The notes under the pieces: generated by a model
What the model was told of the DNA's origin: nothing
Databases searched by the model: none
Seen by the model: only the letters and a program-made list of their open reading frames with translations
Part shown: positions 1-7,232 of the stretch, piece by piece
How the letters are laid out: every line of letters begins with the position of its first letter
Position numbering within the stretch: the first letter of the stretch is position 1
DNA from: Clostridia bacterium
GTDB lineage: Bacteria > Bacillota_A > Clostridia > TANB77 > CAG-508
Length of the DNA stretch: 8,249 nt
Direction of reading: 5' to 3'
NCBI GenBank assembly: GCA_022792975.1
Contig: JAAWCC010000083.1
Span: 1-8,249, forward strand
Translations under genes and position numbers: made by a program

Positions 1-311
1 GGATAACTCATATTAGTATTAGGCACCTCAAGCCAAGCAACAACATCAGGATATTGGGCATGTAATTCTTCTAACTTCTTTTGTCTTTCAGTTTTTTCCT
101 CTCCCTCAGCCTTATTACTTGCACTAATCATATCCTCAGACAAGCTATCATAATCTCTTTTTTCCTTACTTTCATCTGACATTGTTATACCAAGATAAAC
201 AAATGCACCAATTGTAGCAAGGGCTAATATTCCAACCATTATAATTCTTATTTTCTTTTTATTATTATTAGTTTTGCTATGACTACCAGCACTTTTCTTA
301 TTATTTCTCAT
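1..311 (-). CDS. srtB: Class B sortase, N-terminal part (cut by window edge)
   Basis: Class B sortases are membrane-anchored transpeptidases that cut a sorting motif and join surface proteins to the cell wall. The 103 residues visible start at the ATG ending at 311, about ten bases after AGAGGAG (322-328). They comprise a basic Asn/Lys-rich cytoplasmic head (residues 1-22), one hydrophobic segment (about 23-43), a charged linker rich in Lys and Glu, and the start of the catalytic domain. The strings YPDVVAWLEVP and NTNMSYP match the family hallmark (PDVVGWI.V..T.I.YPV). The catalytic His, Cys and Arg lie beyond the window edge, so activity cannot be judged. A possible substrate is the TPPTG protein at 5261-6565. 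No in-frame CGG occurs in the visible part. The family call is firm; the substrate link is inference. Confidence 0.85.
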   Translation of the reverse strand, partial: MRNNKKSAGSHSKTNNNKKKIRIIMVGILALATIGAFVYLGITMSDESKEKRDYDSLSEDMISASNKAEGEEKTERQKKLEELHAQYPDVVAWLEVPNTNMSY

Positions 312-346
312 ATTACGTTCACTCCTCTAGAAATTTATCTCAATAT

Positions 347-375
347 ATTTTACTCTACTTTAAAAAGGAAATCAA
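347..375 (-). promoter_or_regulatory. Putative sigma-A promoter for the sortase gene
   Basis: On the minus strand TTGATT (370-375) is followed after exactly 17 bases by TAAAAT (347-352), about 36 bases upstream of the sortase start. The boxes match the consensus at four and five of six positions. The surrounding DNA is very AT-rich, so chance matches are possible. It implies that the sortase is transcribed separately from the surface protein gene upstream. Confidence 0.5.
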
Positions 376-444
376 TAGAAATGATATAATTTTAAAAAAA
401 TTTTTTCATATATTTTTTAATTCTAGCTTTTAGAAGAATTTGCT

Positions 445-2126
445 TTAATTAAACTTTTCTAACTCCCATTTTAATATTGGATAACCGTCATTTATTCCTT
501 TTATATCCTCTGTAAAATAGTCTGCACCTAGTTTTTCTACATATGTTTTAAGTACATCAGGCTCAAGGCGTTGTGAATCTGTTGAAGATCCACTGTTTCC
601 GGGAGCCACTTTGAGAGGTTGTCCACCAGCAGGATGTAAAACTGCATCCAATACATTGACCTATAATTGATCCGACTCTAGAACTTCCTGATACTTCGCC
701 AGTGTTATAACAATATTTTGCTCTTGTGCCTCCCATTTTATAAACATTACCGGTTGATACCACCAACTTGCCCACGGACTCCCTTAACTTTTCCTCTATT
801 ATAAGAATAATTTACAAATCCTCCGTGTACTTACAATACCACCAGCAGATGTATAAGTATCAGAAGTTGCAAGACCTAAGCCTGTAATTTCGCCTTTATT
901 ATAACAGCTTTCCACAGTATGTTCAGAGTTAATGAAGCCTGCTATACCTCCTGCACGTCCTAATGTAGATGTAACTTTTCCTTCATTGCCACATTCCTTT
1001 GTCACAGCAGTACCTGTGCTTCCGCTTATCCAGCCACCGAGTTATTCCTCCAACTGTGTCACGTCCTTTTATCTCTCCATAATTCATGCATCTACTAATT
1101 TCTCCTATATTGCTGCCTGAGATTCCGACCACAATTTAATCCATTTGTAAAGCTTGTTTTATCTTTATTTATATTAGCATTATTACTGCAATTACTTATC
1201 TTAGCTCCTGAATTATTTGCACCTACTATTCCACCAGTGCACCTCTCTCCTACTACTTCTCCTGTCGTATTTATATTATCTATTATTCCATTATTAACTC
1301 CCACTAACATTCCAGTATTTTGATATGTTGAACTTACATATCCATTTTCTAATATCAGATTTTTCATAGTACCATTATTACAGCTAAATAGCCCTGTTGA
1401 TTTTCCTTCTGCTTCTATATATATTCCTGCTATTTTATGGTTATTTCCATCTAATTCACCTAAAAATGGTTTTTCTTCTGTTCCTATTGGACTCCATTTA
1501 TCATTCTCTCCTCCTAAATCTATATCTGCCATTACTTTTATTTTTGTTGAAGTAAATATTTTGCCTTCTTCTACTCTTTTTTTAAGTAATTCTATATCGC
1601 TTTTATCCCAGATTTCCATATCTCCTAGTAATTCATTTACTTTTACAATAATCACATTATAATTAGCATCTGCATCTTTTGCTAATATAACATATCTTCC
1701 GTTTTCCTCTACTACTTCCTCAAAAATATATACTTCTGCATTTGCTTCTGGTACTTCTATTTTTTTATCATTTATATAAATATTTTCTATTATTCCTGAG
1801 TACTCTATTTCTACACGCATTATTACTTTTAATCCGTCTTCTGATATTATCTTATCTACCTTAAGTTTTATATTATCATTTATTTTACCTTTTCCGTTTA
1901 TTTTCTCTATCACTTCATTTAATTGGTCATTTAATTCTTCAAACTTATTTGCTTCTTCTGATTGACTCTCTGTATAATTTACTGTTCCCTGCATAGCTAA
2001 ATCTATAAATTGTATTTTTAATAATGCATTTACACTTACAGCGGCTAATATTATTAGCACAATAATTGTAATAATCAATGCCACAAGTGTAATACCTCCT
2101 TGTTTCTTTAGTAATTCTTTTTTCAT
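445..2126 (-). CDS. Pilin-leader GLUG-repeat surface protein; five CGGN frame changes
   Basis: This looks like a surface protein of unknown exact role. It starts at 2126 behind AGGAGG (2135-2140). Residues 1-36 form a type IV prepilin-like leader: basic MKKELLKKQGG, then ITLVALIITII and more hydrophobic residues. Cleavage would fall after Gly11; mature position 5 is Ala rather than the usual pilin Glu. Residues 40-170 hold a charged domain with a possible short Ig-like fold. From about 185 a GLUG-type repeat region follows (SPIGTEEKPFLGELDG, TGGIVGANNSG, AGGIAGF, SYNRGKV, CYNTGEV), ending in LGADYFTED...DGYPILKWE. In the ordinary code the frame breaks five times, at 1124-1127, 1036-1039, 822-825, 749-752 and 598-601. 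Each break is an in-frame CGGA or CGGT. Reading each as one Gly (residues 334, 363, 434, 458 and 508) gives one 558-residue protein with continuous repeats. The alternative is a decayed gene or sequencing errors, but the uniform nature of the breaks speaks against decay. Confidence 0.8.
598..601 (-). other. CGGN frame-change site, residue 508 of GLUG protein
   Basis: The minus strand reads AGT GGC TCC CGGA AAC AGT GGA. In-frame CGG leads into a wrong frame. One Gly for CGGA gives QSGSGNSGSSTDS, a glycine/serine loop typical before the last segment of such proteins, and then the continuous C-terminus. Confidence 0.75.
749..752 (-). other. CGGN frame-change site, residue 458 of GLUG protein
   Basis: The minus strand reads GGT GGT ATC AAC CGGT AAT GTT. 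Read as triplets, CGG is followed at once by the stop TAA. Taking CGGT as one Gly gives VGGINGNVYKMGG, a regular GLUG-type unit. Confidence 0.8.
822..825 (-). other. CGGN frame-change site, residue 434 of GLUG protein
   Basis: The minus strand reads GTA AGT ACA CGGA GGA TTT GTA. Triplet reading ends at a stop six codons later. CGGA as one Gly gives AGGIVSTGGFVNYSYNRG, which continues the repeat pattern. Confidence 0.8.
1036..1039 (-). other. CGGN frame-change site, residue 363 of GLUG protein
   Basis: The minus strand reads GGA ATA ACT CGGT GGC TGG ATA. CGGT as one Gly gives VGGITGGWISGSTG and joins the frame carrying the next repeats. Triplet reading ends about twenty codons downstream. Confidence 0.8.
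1124..1127 (-). other. CGGN frame-change site, residue 334 of GLUG protein
   Basis: The minus strand reads AAT TGT GGT CGGA ATC TCA GGC. CGGA as one Gly gives NCGGISGSNIGEI, matching the GGI.G core of the repeats. Triplet reading stops about ten codons later, at 1095. Confidence 0.8.
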
Positions 2127-2134
2127 CCTGTTTT

Positions 2135-2140
2135 CCTCCT
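2135..2140 (-). promoter_or_regulatory. Strong ribosome binding site of the GLUG surface protein gene
   Basis: AGGAGG lies eight bases before the ATG that ends at 2126 and fixes that start. Confidence 0.8.
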
Positions 2141-2165
2141 AAATTTTTATCATAACCTCAAATAA

Positions 2166-2200
2166 AATTGGTATATGTTTATTATAATCATATACCAATT
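2166..2200. promoter_or_regulatory. Perfect 12-bp inverted repeat, probable operator
   Basis: AATTGGTATATG (2166-2177) and CATATACCAATT (2189-2200) are exact reverse complements separated by 11 bases. The spacer contains the -10 box of the promoter at 2181-2210. Arm centres are 23 bp apart, about two helical turns, as expected for a dimeric repressor on one DNA face. Transcription would start near 2174, so only part of one arm is in the RNA. A DNA operator therefore fits better than an RNA hairpin. The regulator is unknown. Confidence 0.65.
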
Positions 2201-2210
2201 CAAAAGTCAA
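2181..2210 (-). promoter_or_regulatory. Strong sigma-A promoter of the GLUG surface protein gene
   Basis: On the minus strand TTGACT (2205-2210), an 18-base spacer, then perfect TATAAT (2181-2186), about 55 bases before the start codon. The spacer and -10 box are enclosed by the inverted repeat at 2166-2200, so expression is probably repressible. Confidence 0.75.
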
Positions 2211-2295
2211 TATAATTATTATCTGTATTTTCTAAAAATTATTCTAGACATGAGTTCAAGACTGTGGCAACTGTTTATGACAATTTTTTGCTTAT

Positions 2296-4390
2296 CTAAT
2301 TTTCTTTAATAATATTCTTGCTTCCAAAATAAGTAGCCACAAAATAAGCTCCATATATTGTCCCAAGTGCAGATACTGCTCCAATTATAGAAGGAAGCAG
2401 CTCGTCCTTACTATATATCCCTTCAAGCATAGACATAACAAACTGTATTCCAAATACAGAATGAATTATAGCAAGCAACAGTGGTAATAAAAAGAAAATC
2501 CCAATTTGCCAAAATAAAGCCCTGTTAATCATTTTTTCATCACATCCAATTCGTCTTAGAACTGTGTATCTCTCTTTATTGTCTGTACTTTCTGTTAGCT
2601 GCTTTAAAGCTAATATAGCAGAGCTTGCAATTAAAAATATAACTCCTAAATATATCGCAATAAAGGTTACAATAGTTCCTATACCAACGCTTGCAGCTAT
2701 AATAGATATTTTTGACATTCCATCTATTTTTAAATCCCTGTTTCTTAAATTTGTAAGTAATTCCGAATTATCATCCGCAAAAATCCTCTGTATTTCCTCT
2801 TTTTCAGCTTCACTATTTGTATTATAATTAGTTGCCAAAAAATACATATCTTTATTGTCCTCCCCAAGCTTGCAGTTATCTGGTACAATTATAATTCCTG
2901 TATTTACATGACTAGATGACATAAATATAAAACCAGATTTGCATTCATTATATTTAGTTTTATAAATTTCTCCTTCGATTTCAAGCGTAGCCTGACCGTC
3001 TTTTAATACCATATCACGTATATTTTTCATGCTATCAAAGTCACAAAGTACAATATATTCATTATCCTCTAACTCATATTCGTCAATTCCATAAAGCTTA
3101 GCAATCCTATTGTAATCAGAAACTTTAATCATTTGTTCTAAGGTTTGATATTTAAGATGTGGGAAGTTAGATTTTACCTCATTAATAGTATCTCCAAAAA
3201 ATTTCTCCCAGGTTAAATCTTTGCTTGTATAAATCAAAATTTCTTCCACATCTTTAAATAAATTCATATCAAACCCATTAGCAGACAAGGTTTCACTAAT
3301 CCAAATTCTCGAATTATCAATCTTCTCTTTTGAATATGTGATAACTTCACCCTTTTTATTAGTATAGCTCTCTTGCAAATTAGCAGTCTTATAAAGGTTT
3401 AAATCTACTGGTGTCATTTCCTGTATTTCTTTTTGCATAGCTGTTCTAAGAGACAGGCTCGAGGATAATATAGTAATTGTCATAAAAAGCATCAAGCAAA
3501 TAACACTCATACTCATAACAGTAGTATTAATCTTATTATTTAACTGTCTAAGTACAAACATATTAGTTCCTCTTAAATATGTATTTTTCATAGTCTGTAT
3601 AATTTTCAAGATAAATCCTGAAAGAGACCAAAATATTAAAATAGTAGAAACAATTCCAAGTATAATAGGTATCAATAATTTTTCCATTACATCTAATTTT
3701 TGAATACCTGTGGTCACCAAATAGTAAGCATATCCAAGCATTATGCCTCCTATTATAAATACAAAAATTGCAGCTAATGGATTTTTAAGCTTTATAGTCT
3801 CATTCTTTCTATTTGCATGTAGTAAATTTATAAGTTTATATCTAGATATGGTAATAGTATTAAATACCATAACAGCCACATACATTATAGCAAAATAAAT
3901 ACCTGTTTTAATACATGCATTTTTAGAAAACACAAACTCAAATCTGCTCATATCTGCATCAAAAAGTTTAGCTACGAAAACTGACATAAACTGTGAAGCA
4001 AATATACCGTATAGCAATTCCAACTACTAAAGATATTATCCCAATAAATATAGTTTCAAAAATAATAATTTTTGATATTTGTCTTTTTCCCATTCCAAGT
4101 GTCATGTATATACCAAATTCCTTTTTTCTCCTGTTTATCAAAAACTTATTAGCATATACAATGAGTAAACCAAGTATGATAGATACAAAAACAGAAACCA
4201 TACCTAGCATATCAATCATAAGTCCAATCATTTTTTTAGTGCTTTCTGAAACCTGAAGCATTGCCTGCTGGCTATCTAGCGAATTAAACATATAAAATAT
4301 CGCAACACCAAGCATAAGAGTTAAAAAATAAATTCTATAATCTTTAAAACTTTTTTTAATATTTTGAATTGATAATTTAAAGTACATCAT
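2296..4390 (-). CDS. Bce-type ABC transporter permease (FtsX family); one CGGN frame change
   Basis: Permease of a BceAB/VraFG-like transporter, which in Firmicutes senses and confers resistance to cell-wall-active peptides such as bacitracin. The start MMYFKLSIQNIKKSFKDYR with IYFLTLMLGVAIFYMFNS is the family signature. Membrane segments follow near 20-37, 60-80 and 107-127, and several more up to about 300. A large, mostly extracytoplasmic domain of some 250 residues comes next (roughly 305-560), and the C-terminus has three membrane helices. The corrected length is 697 residues, near the family norm. Translation breaks at 4006-4009 (in-frame CGGT). Reading it as Gly128 joins SLVVGIAI to GIFASQFMSV, where family members have a glycine. 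The start overlaps the ATPase gene end by 14 bases, so the pair is translationally coupled. Triplet reading would give only about 140 residues and a non-functional protein. Confidence 0.88.
4006..4009 (-). other. CGGN frame-change site, residue 128 of Bce permease
   Basis: The minus strand reads GGA ATT GCT ATA CGGT ATA TTT GCT. CGGT as one Gly restores VVGIAIGIFASQFMS. Related permeases have the pattern G...G.F.SQ..S here. Confidence 0.85.
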
Positions 4391-5145
4391 TCAAATCACC
4401 TCCAAGAAGTGTCTGAACCTCTATTATTTTTTCAAAAAACTCTTTTCTTGTGCTATTTCCCTTTATTAGCTCATTAAATATCTTTCCATCCTTAATAAAT
4501 AAAATTCTATTTGAATAAGAGGCAGTAAAAGCATCATGTGTGACCATGAGAATTGTGGCCTTTAACTCTTTATTCAAATACTCAAAATTCTCCAAAAGTT
4601 GTCTTGCAGATTTTGAATCAAGGGCACCTGTTGGTTCGTCTGCTAGCACTAACTTTGGGCTTCCGAACTATTGCTCTTGCTGATGCAACTCTTTGTTTTT
4701 GTCCTCCTGATATTTGATAAGGATATTTATCCATAATATTATTAATCCCAAGTTTTTCTGCTATTTCATTAACTCTTCTTTGTACTTCATCTGCTCTTAC
4801 CTTTTGAATAGTTAGTGCTATTGCGATATTTTCATATGATGTTAATGTATCTAGTAAATTAAAATCTTGAAAAATAAAGCCAAGCTCCTCTCTTCTAAAC
4901 TTGTTTAAGCTATTCCCCTTTAATTTTGTAACGTCTACTCCATTAACATGAATATGTCCTGCTGTAACTCTATCTATTGTAGAAATGCAATTAAGAAGTG
5001 TACTTTTTCCACTTCCAGAGGCACCCATTATGCCTACAAACTCTCCTTTATCGACAGAAAAGCTTATATTATCAATTGCTTTTGTCAAATTTGATTTGCT
5101 TCCGTAATATTTTTCTATGTTAGAAGCCTCAAGAACTTTTCCCAT
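4377..5145 (-). CDS. Bce-type ABC transporter ATP-binding protein; one CGGN frame change
   Basis: ATPase partner of the permease at 2296-4390. The chosen start (5145, MGKVLEASNIEKYYG) has GGGAG ten bases upstream; an upstream in-frame ATG at 5277 would overlap the previous gene and its terminator. Walker A GASGSGKST is at 41-49, the Q-loop in FIFQDFNLLD, the ABC signature SGGQK at 146-150, Walker B LVLADEP at 165-171, the D-loop at TGALDS and the switch His at 203 (MVTHD). The corrected length is 255 residues, normal for the family. At 4662-4665 an in-frame CGGA sits between signature and Walker B. Triplet reading gives RKPKVSASRRTNRCP and a stop, removing Walker B. Reading CGGA as Gly161 gives ARAIVGSPKLVLADEP. 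The gene lies downstream of a possible promoter at 5179-5207. Confidence 0.9.
4662..4665 (-). other. CGGN frame-change site, residue 161 of Bce ATPase
   Basis: The minus strand reads GCA ATA GTT CGGA AGC CCA AAG TTA. CGGA as one Gly joins the ABC signature to Walker B with the correct spacing (RAIVGSPKLVLADEP). Without it the protein loses its catalytic Glu170. Confidence 0.9.
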
Positions 5146-5178
5146 ATGTATATTTCTCCCTTCATATTTTATATATAA

Positions 5179-5207
5179 ATTATATAAAATAGGTATTTTC
5201 TTTTCCA
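5179..5207 (-). promoter_or_regulatory. Possible promoter of the Bce ABC transporter operon
   Basis: Perfect TATAAT (5179-5184), 17 bases after TGGAAA (5202-5207, four of six matches to TTGACA), downstream of the hairpin terminator and about 34 bases before the ATPase start. In known systems such genes are controlled by a BceR-type regulator, but I see no clear binding site. Confidence 0.4.
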
Positions 5208-5220
5208 TTGATTTACATTG

Positions 5221-5250
5221 CAAAACCCTTACACTTTCGTAAGGGTTTTG
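5221..5250 (-). terminator. Hairpin terminator after the TPPTG surface protein gene
   Basis: CAAAACCCTTAC (5221-5232) and GTAAGGGTTTTG (5239-5250) form a perfect 12-bp stem with a six-base loop, starting ten bases after the stop codon of the gene at 5261-6565. The descending arm ends in TTTT, serving as a short U tract. The symmetric A and T runs allow some activity in both directions. Confidence 0.75.
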
Positions 5251-5260
5251 TAAATTATTT

Positions 5261-6565
5261 TTAATCTTTTTTACCAAAAATCAATCCTGCTCCGACTAAT
5301 CCACACAATATAATTAACATTGTTAAAATTGCTTCTCCATTTTGATTTCCTGTTGGTGGAGTATTGTCAGTTGGTGCTTTTGGTGCTGGCTTATCTTTAT
5401 AGATTGCATCTAATTCAGTATCTGTATTAATTATAGTAGTTTCATCAAAGGTTTCATCTGTTCCCTTTTTGACAAATTTTATAAATTCTTTTCCCTCTAC
5501 ATTTTTAATATTATTGATTTCTGCTAAATCAGCCAAAGTTTTACCTTTTTCCAATTCAAAACTATCTTCATTTATTGTAATAAACACATATGTTGTAACT
5601 GGTATATTTGCAAAATCTGCATTATTTGCTATATTTACAGTTGCGCCTTCATATATATCTACATCTAACATTGTAGCATTTCCAGCAGCTCCTATTTTCT
5701 GTCCTCCACTTGTTCCAACATATAAATTGTTTATAACAGAGCCACCTGTTAAATCAAGATTTATACTAGCTATTTTACCAGTAACACTTGTATCGCCTTC
5801 TTCTCCTCCAGCATATAATTTATTTACTTCTCCTCCTGTAACTCTAACATCAGCACTTGACATTTCTCCACGATTAACACTTTGAAGTACTCCAATCTTA
5901 CCACTTGTAACCTTTAAGCTTGCACTTCCAGTGTACCCATTAGAGCCACCTGCTGTAACATAATCAATTGTACCACCATTTATTCTTACAGCAGCAGTTT
6001 CAGTATATGAATGGCCTTCACCTCCACCATATAAAGTACCTGCTGTTCCATTATTAACAGTTACATATGCATCTTTTACTCTTGTTAAAGAATTCTCAAA
6101 AGGCAAATCAGAATTTGCACAATAATCACTATTTACAAATATATTTGCTCCTCCTCCTGCAATACTTCCAGTAACTGTTCCAGCATTTACAATAATTTCT
6201 GCCTTTGTTACATTGCTCTCATGTAAACCACCACCAAATAGATTCTTAACAGTTCCACCATTCATAGTGATTTTAGAGTTTTCAATAACAATGCCATCTT
6301 TGTGTGTACCACCAAATACATTTATATCACTTGGTACATTAACACTTTTTGTTCCAGCCTCCCAAAAAATAGTTGCACCGCTTTGTCCATCTGCTCTTTC
6401 TTCGATGCTAACATGTGTACCATTTGCAAAGAAGCATTTTTGTGTACCATTTAGTACATATCCTTTATCTTCTTCATAAGTAGGTTCAGCTGCAAAAACT
6501 TTGCAAGTAAAAAGCATAAATAACGCAAAACAAAGTAAAAAGCTCAAGTAAAATTTTCTTTTCAT
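5261..6565 (-). CDS. Secreted glycine-rich beta-solenoid-like protein with TPPTG sorting signal
   Basis: Predicted surface protein of 434 residues; function not recognised. AAGGAG (6575-6580) lies nine bases before the ATG. Residues 1-25 are a signal peptide (MKRKFYLSFLL... ending KVFA, cleavage before AEPTYE). Residues about 85-300 repeat a unit resembling V.V.GGTV..LYGGG: ITMNGGTVKNLFGGG, VTVNNGTAGTLYGGG, VRINGGTIDYVTAGG, VRVTGGEVNKLYAGG, LDLTGGSVINNLYVG. This pattern suggests a beta-helix. About 325-388 a small domain follows (INEDSFELEKGKTLADL ... ELDAIYKD), like InlB/MucBP-type stalk modules. The C-terminus has a Pro-rich linker, TPPTG, a hydrophobic segment (EAILTMLIILCG...) and KKD. 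TPPTG resembles the (S/P)PxTG motifs used by clostridial class B sortases. The gene is intact, with about 57 glycines and none encoded through CGGN. It ends at a hairpin terminator. Confidence 0.8.
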   Translation of the reverse strand: MKRKFYLSFLLCFALFMLFTCKVFAAEPTYEEDKGYVLNGTQKCFFANGTHVSIEERADGQSGATIFWEAGTKSVNVPSDINVFGGTHKDGIVIENSKITMNGGTVKNLFGGGLHESNVTKAEIIVNAGTVTGSIAGGGANIFVNSDYCANSDLPFENSLTRVKDAYVTVNNGTAGTLYGGGEGHSYTETAAVRINGGTIDYVTAGGSNGYTGSASLKVTSGKIGVLQSVNRGEMSSADVRVTGGEVNKLYAGGEEGDTSVTGKIASINLDLTGGSVINNLYVGTSGGQKIGAAGNATMLDVDIYEGATVNIANNADFANIPVTTYVFITINEDSFELEKGKTLADLAEINNIKNVEGKEFIKFVKKGTDETFDETTIINTDTELDAIYKDKPAPKAPTDNTPPTGNQNGEAILTMLIILCGLVGAGLIFGKKD

Positions 6566-6653
6566 TCCTTTTTTCTCCTTATTCGCTTAAATTTCTTCAA
6601 ATATGAACTTTTAATCACATTTAACCTTATTTTGCTTTATTTACAATATTTTA

Positions 6654-7208
6654 TTACTGGTATTTTAAGGATAATTCTTTAACTTTTGAACTAGAATACT
6701 CCCTTAAATACCCAGAATAAATTTCTTCTAGTCCTTTTATATTCTTAAAATCATCTGGTTTTACAATATCTGGCAGCTCCGTATTTATAAGTGCTTCTTC
6801 TAATACATATTTTACAAACTCTGCACAATAAAAATAATACTCCCTTTGCACTTTTTTGTGAATACTTACTGCACATAATCCTAAGATATTAAATTTGTAC
6901 TTTTCCTTGTCAGCCCAAACTTTTTTAATCGTATTTTTAATAATATCATATTGCTTTTCTGTTATTGATATACGATAAACCTTAGCTTTTGTATTTTTAA
7001 ACCTTTTGAATGTCCCTTCATTTATTTTTTCATGCACAAAGCCAGCTATGAAAAAATTATATTTTCTTAGTCTTGCAAAGCTGTACATCTCTTGCAAATC
7101 AATATCTAATGATATCGATACATGTGAAAATTCATCCCTCGTAAACCCTTTTATTACTTTAGAAGGAATCGTACCTGTGTATGTCAAAATTAAGTAAATG
7201 TCTTTCAT
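6654..7208 (-). CDS. Permuted papain-fold (NlpC/P60-, YiiX-like) cysteine hydrolase
   Basis: Putative amidase or peptidase of 184 residues with no signal peptide, so probably cytoplasmic. In the circularly permuted NlpC/P60 branch the catalytic His precedes the Cys. Here His29 lies in DEFSHVSISLD and Cys128 in YYFYCAEFVKYVL, with a conserved-looking YKFNILGL segment between. Start ATG at 7208 follows GAGGAGG (7213-7219) closely. It lies 24 bases after the CmpB-like gene and probably shares its transcript. No CGGN site occurs in it, and its only CGG (6779-6781) is out of frame (ACG GAG). The substrate is unknown. The fold assignment rests on motif order and spacing only. Confidence 0.6.
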   Translation of the reverse strand: MKDIYLILTYTGTIPSKVIKGFTRDEFSHVSISLDIDLQEMYSFARLRKYNFFIAGFVHEKINEGTFKRFKNTKAKVYRISITEKQYDIIKNTIKKVWADKEKYKFNILGLCAVSIHKKVQREYYFYCAEFVKYVLEEALINTELPDIVKPDDFKNIKGLEEIYSGYLREYSSSKVKELSLKYQ

Positions 7209-7232
7209 ATCTCCTCCTCATATTAAATTTTG

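Noticed and set aside
376..444. Terminator after the GLUG surface protein gene
   Set aside because: Only AT-only or five-base stems (TTCTA/TAGAA) are present, without a proper U tract.
445..2126. Reading the GLUG gene as a decayed pseudogene or as several small separate genes
   Set aside because: All five breaks are the same +1 event at in-frame CGG, the corrected frame has no stop over 558 codons, and there are no deletions, nonsense changes or start sites with ribosome binding sites at the internal pieces.
2211..2295. Terminator after the Bce permease gene
   Set aside because: I found only short imperfect pairings and no stem with a U tract.
4618..5277. ATPase start at 5277
   Set aside because: It would overlap the stop of the preceding gene and translate through its terminator hairpin. 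The ATG at 5145 has a ribosome binding site and the family-typical N-terminus.
5469..5885. Plus-strand open frame inside the TPPTG protein gene
   Set aside because: It is a shadow of the minus-strand gene, with no recognisable domain and no convincing ribosome binding site. The same holds for the other plus-strand frames, such as 2564-2827, 3993-4256, 6213-6479 and 7288-7518.
5261..6565. CRISPR or DNA tandem repeat in the repetitive surface protein genes
   Set aside because: The repetition is at the protein level with diverged DNA. No identical repeats with regular spacers are seen anywhere in the window.
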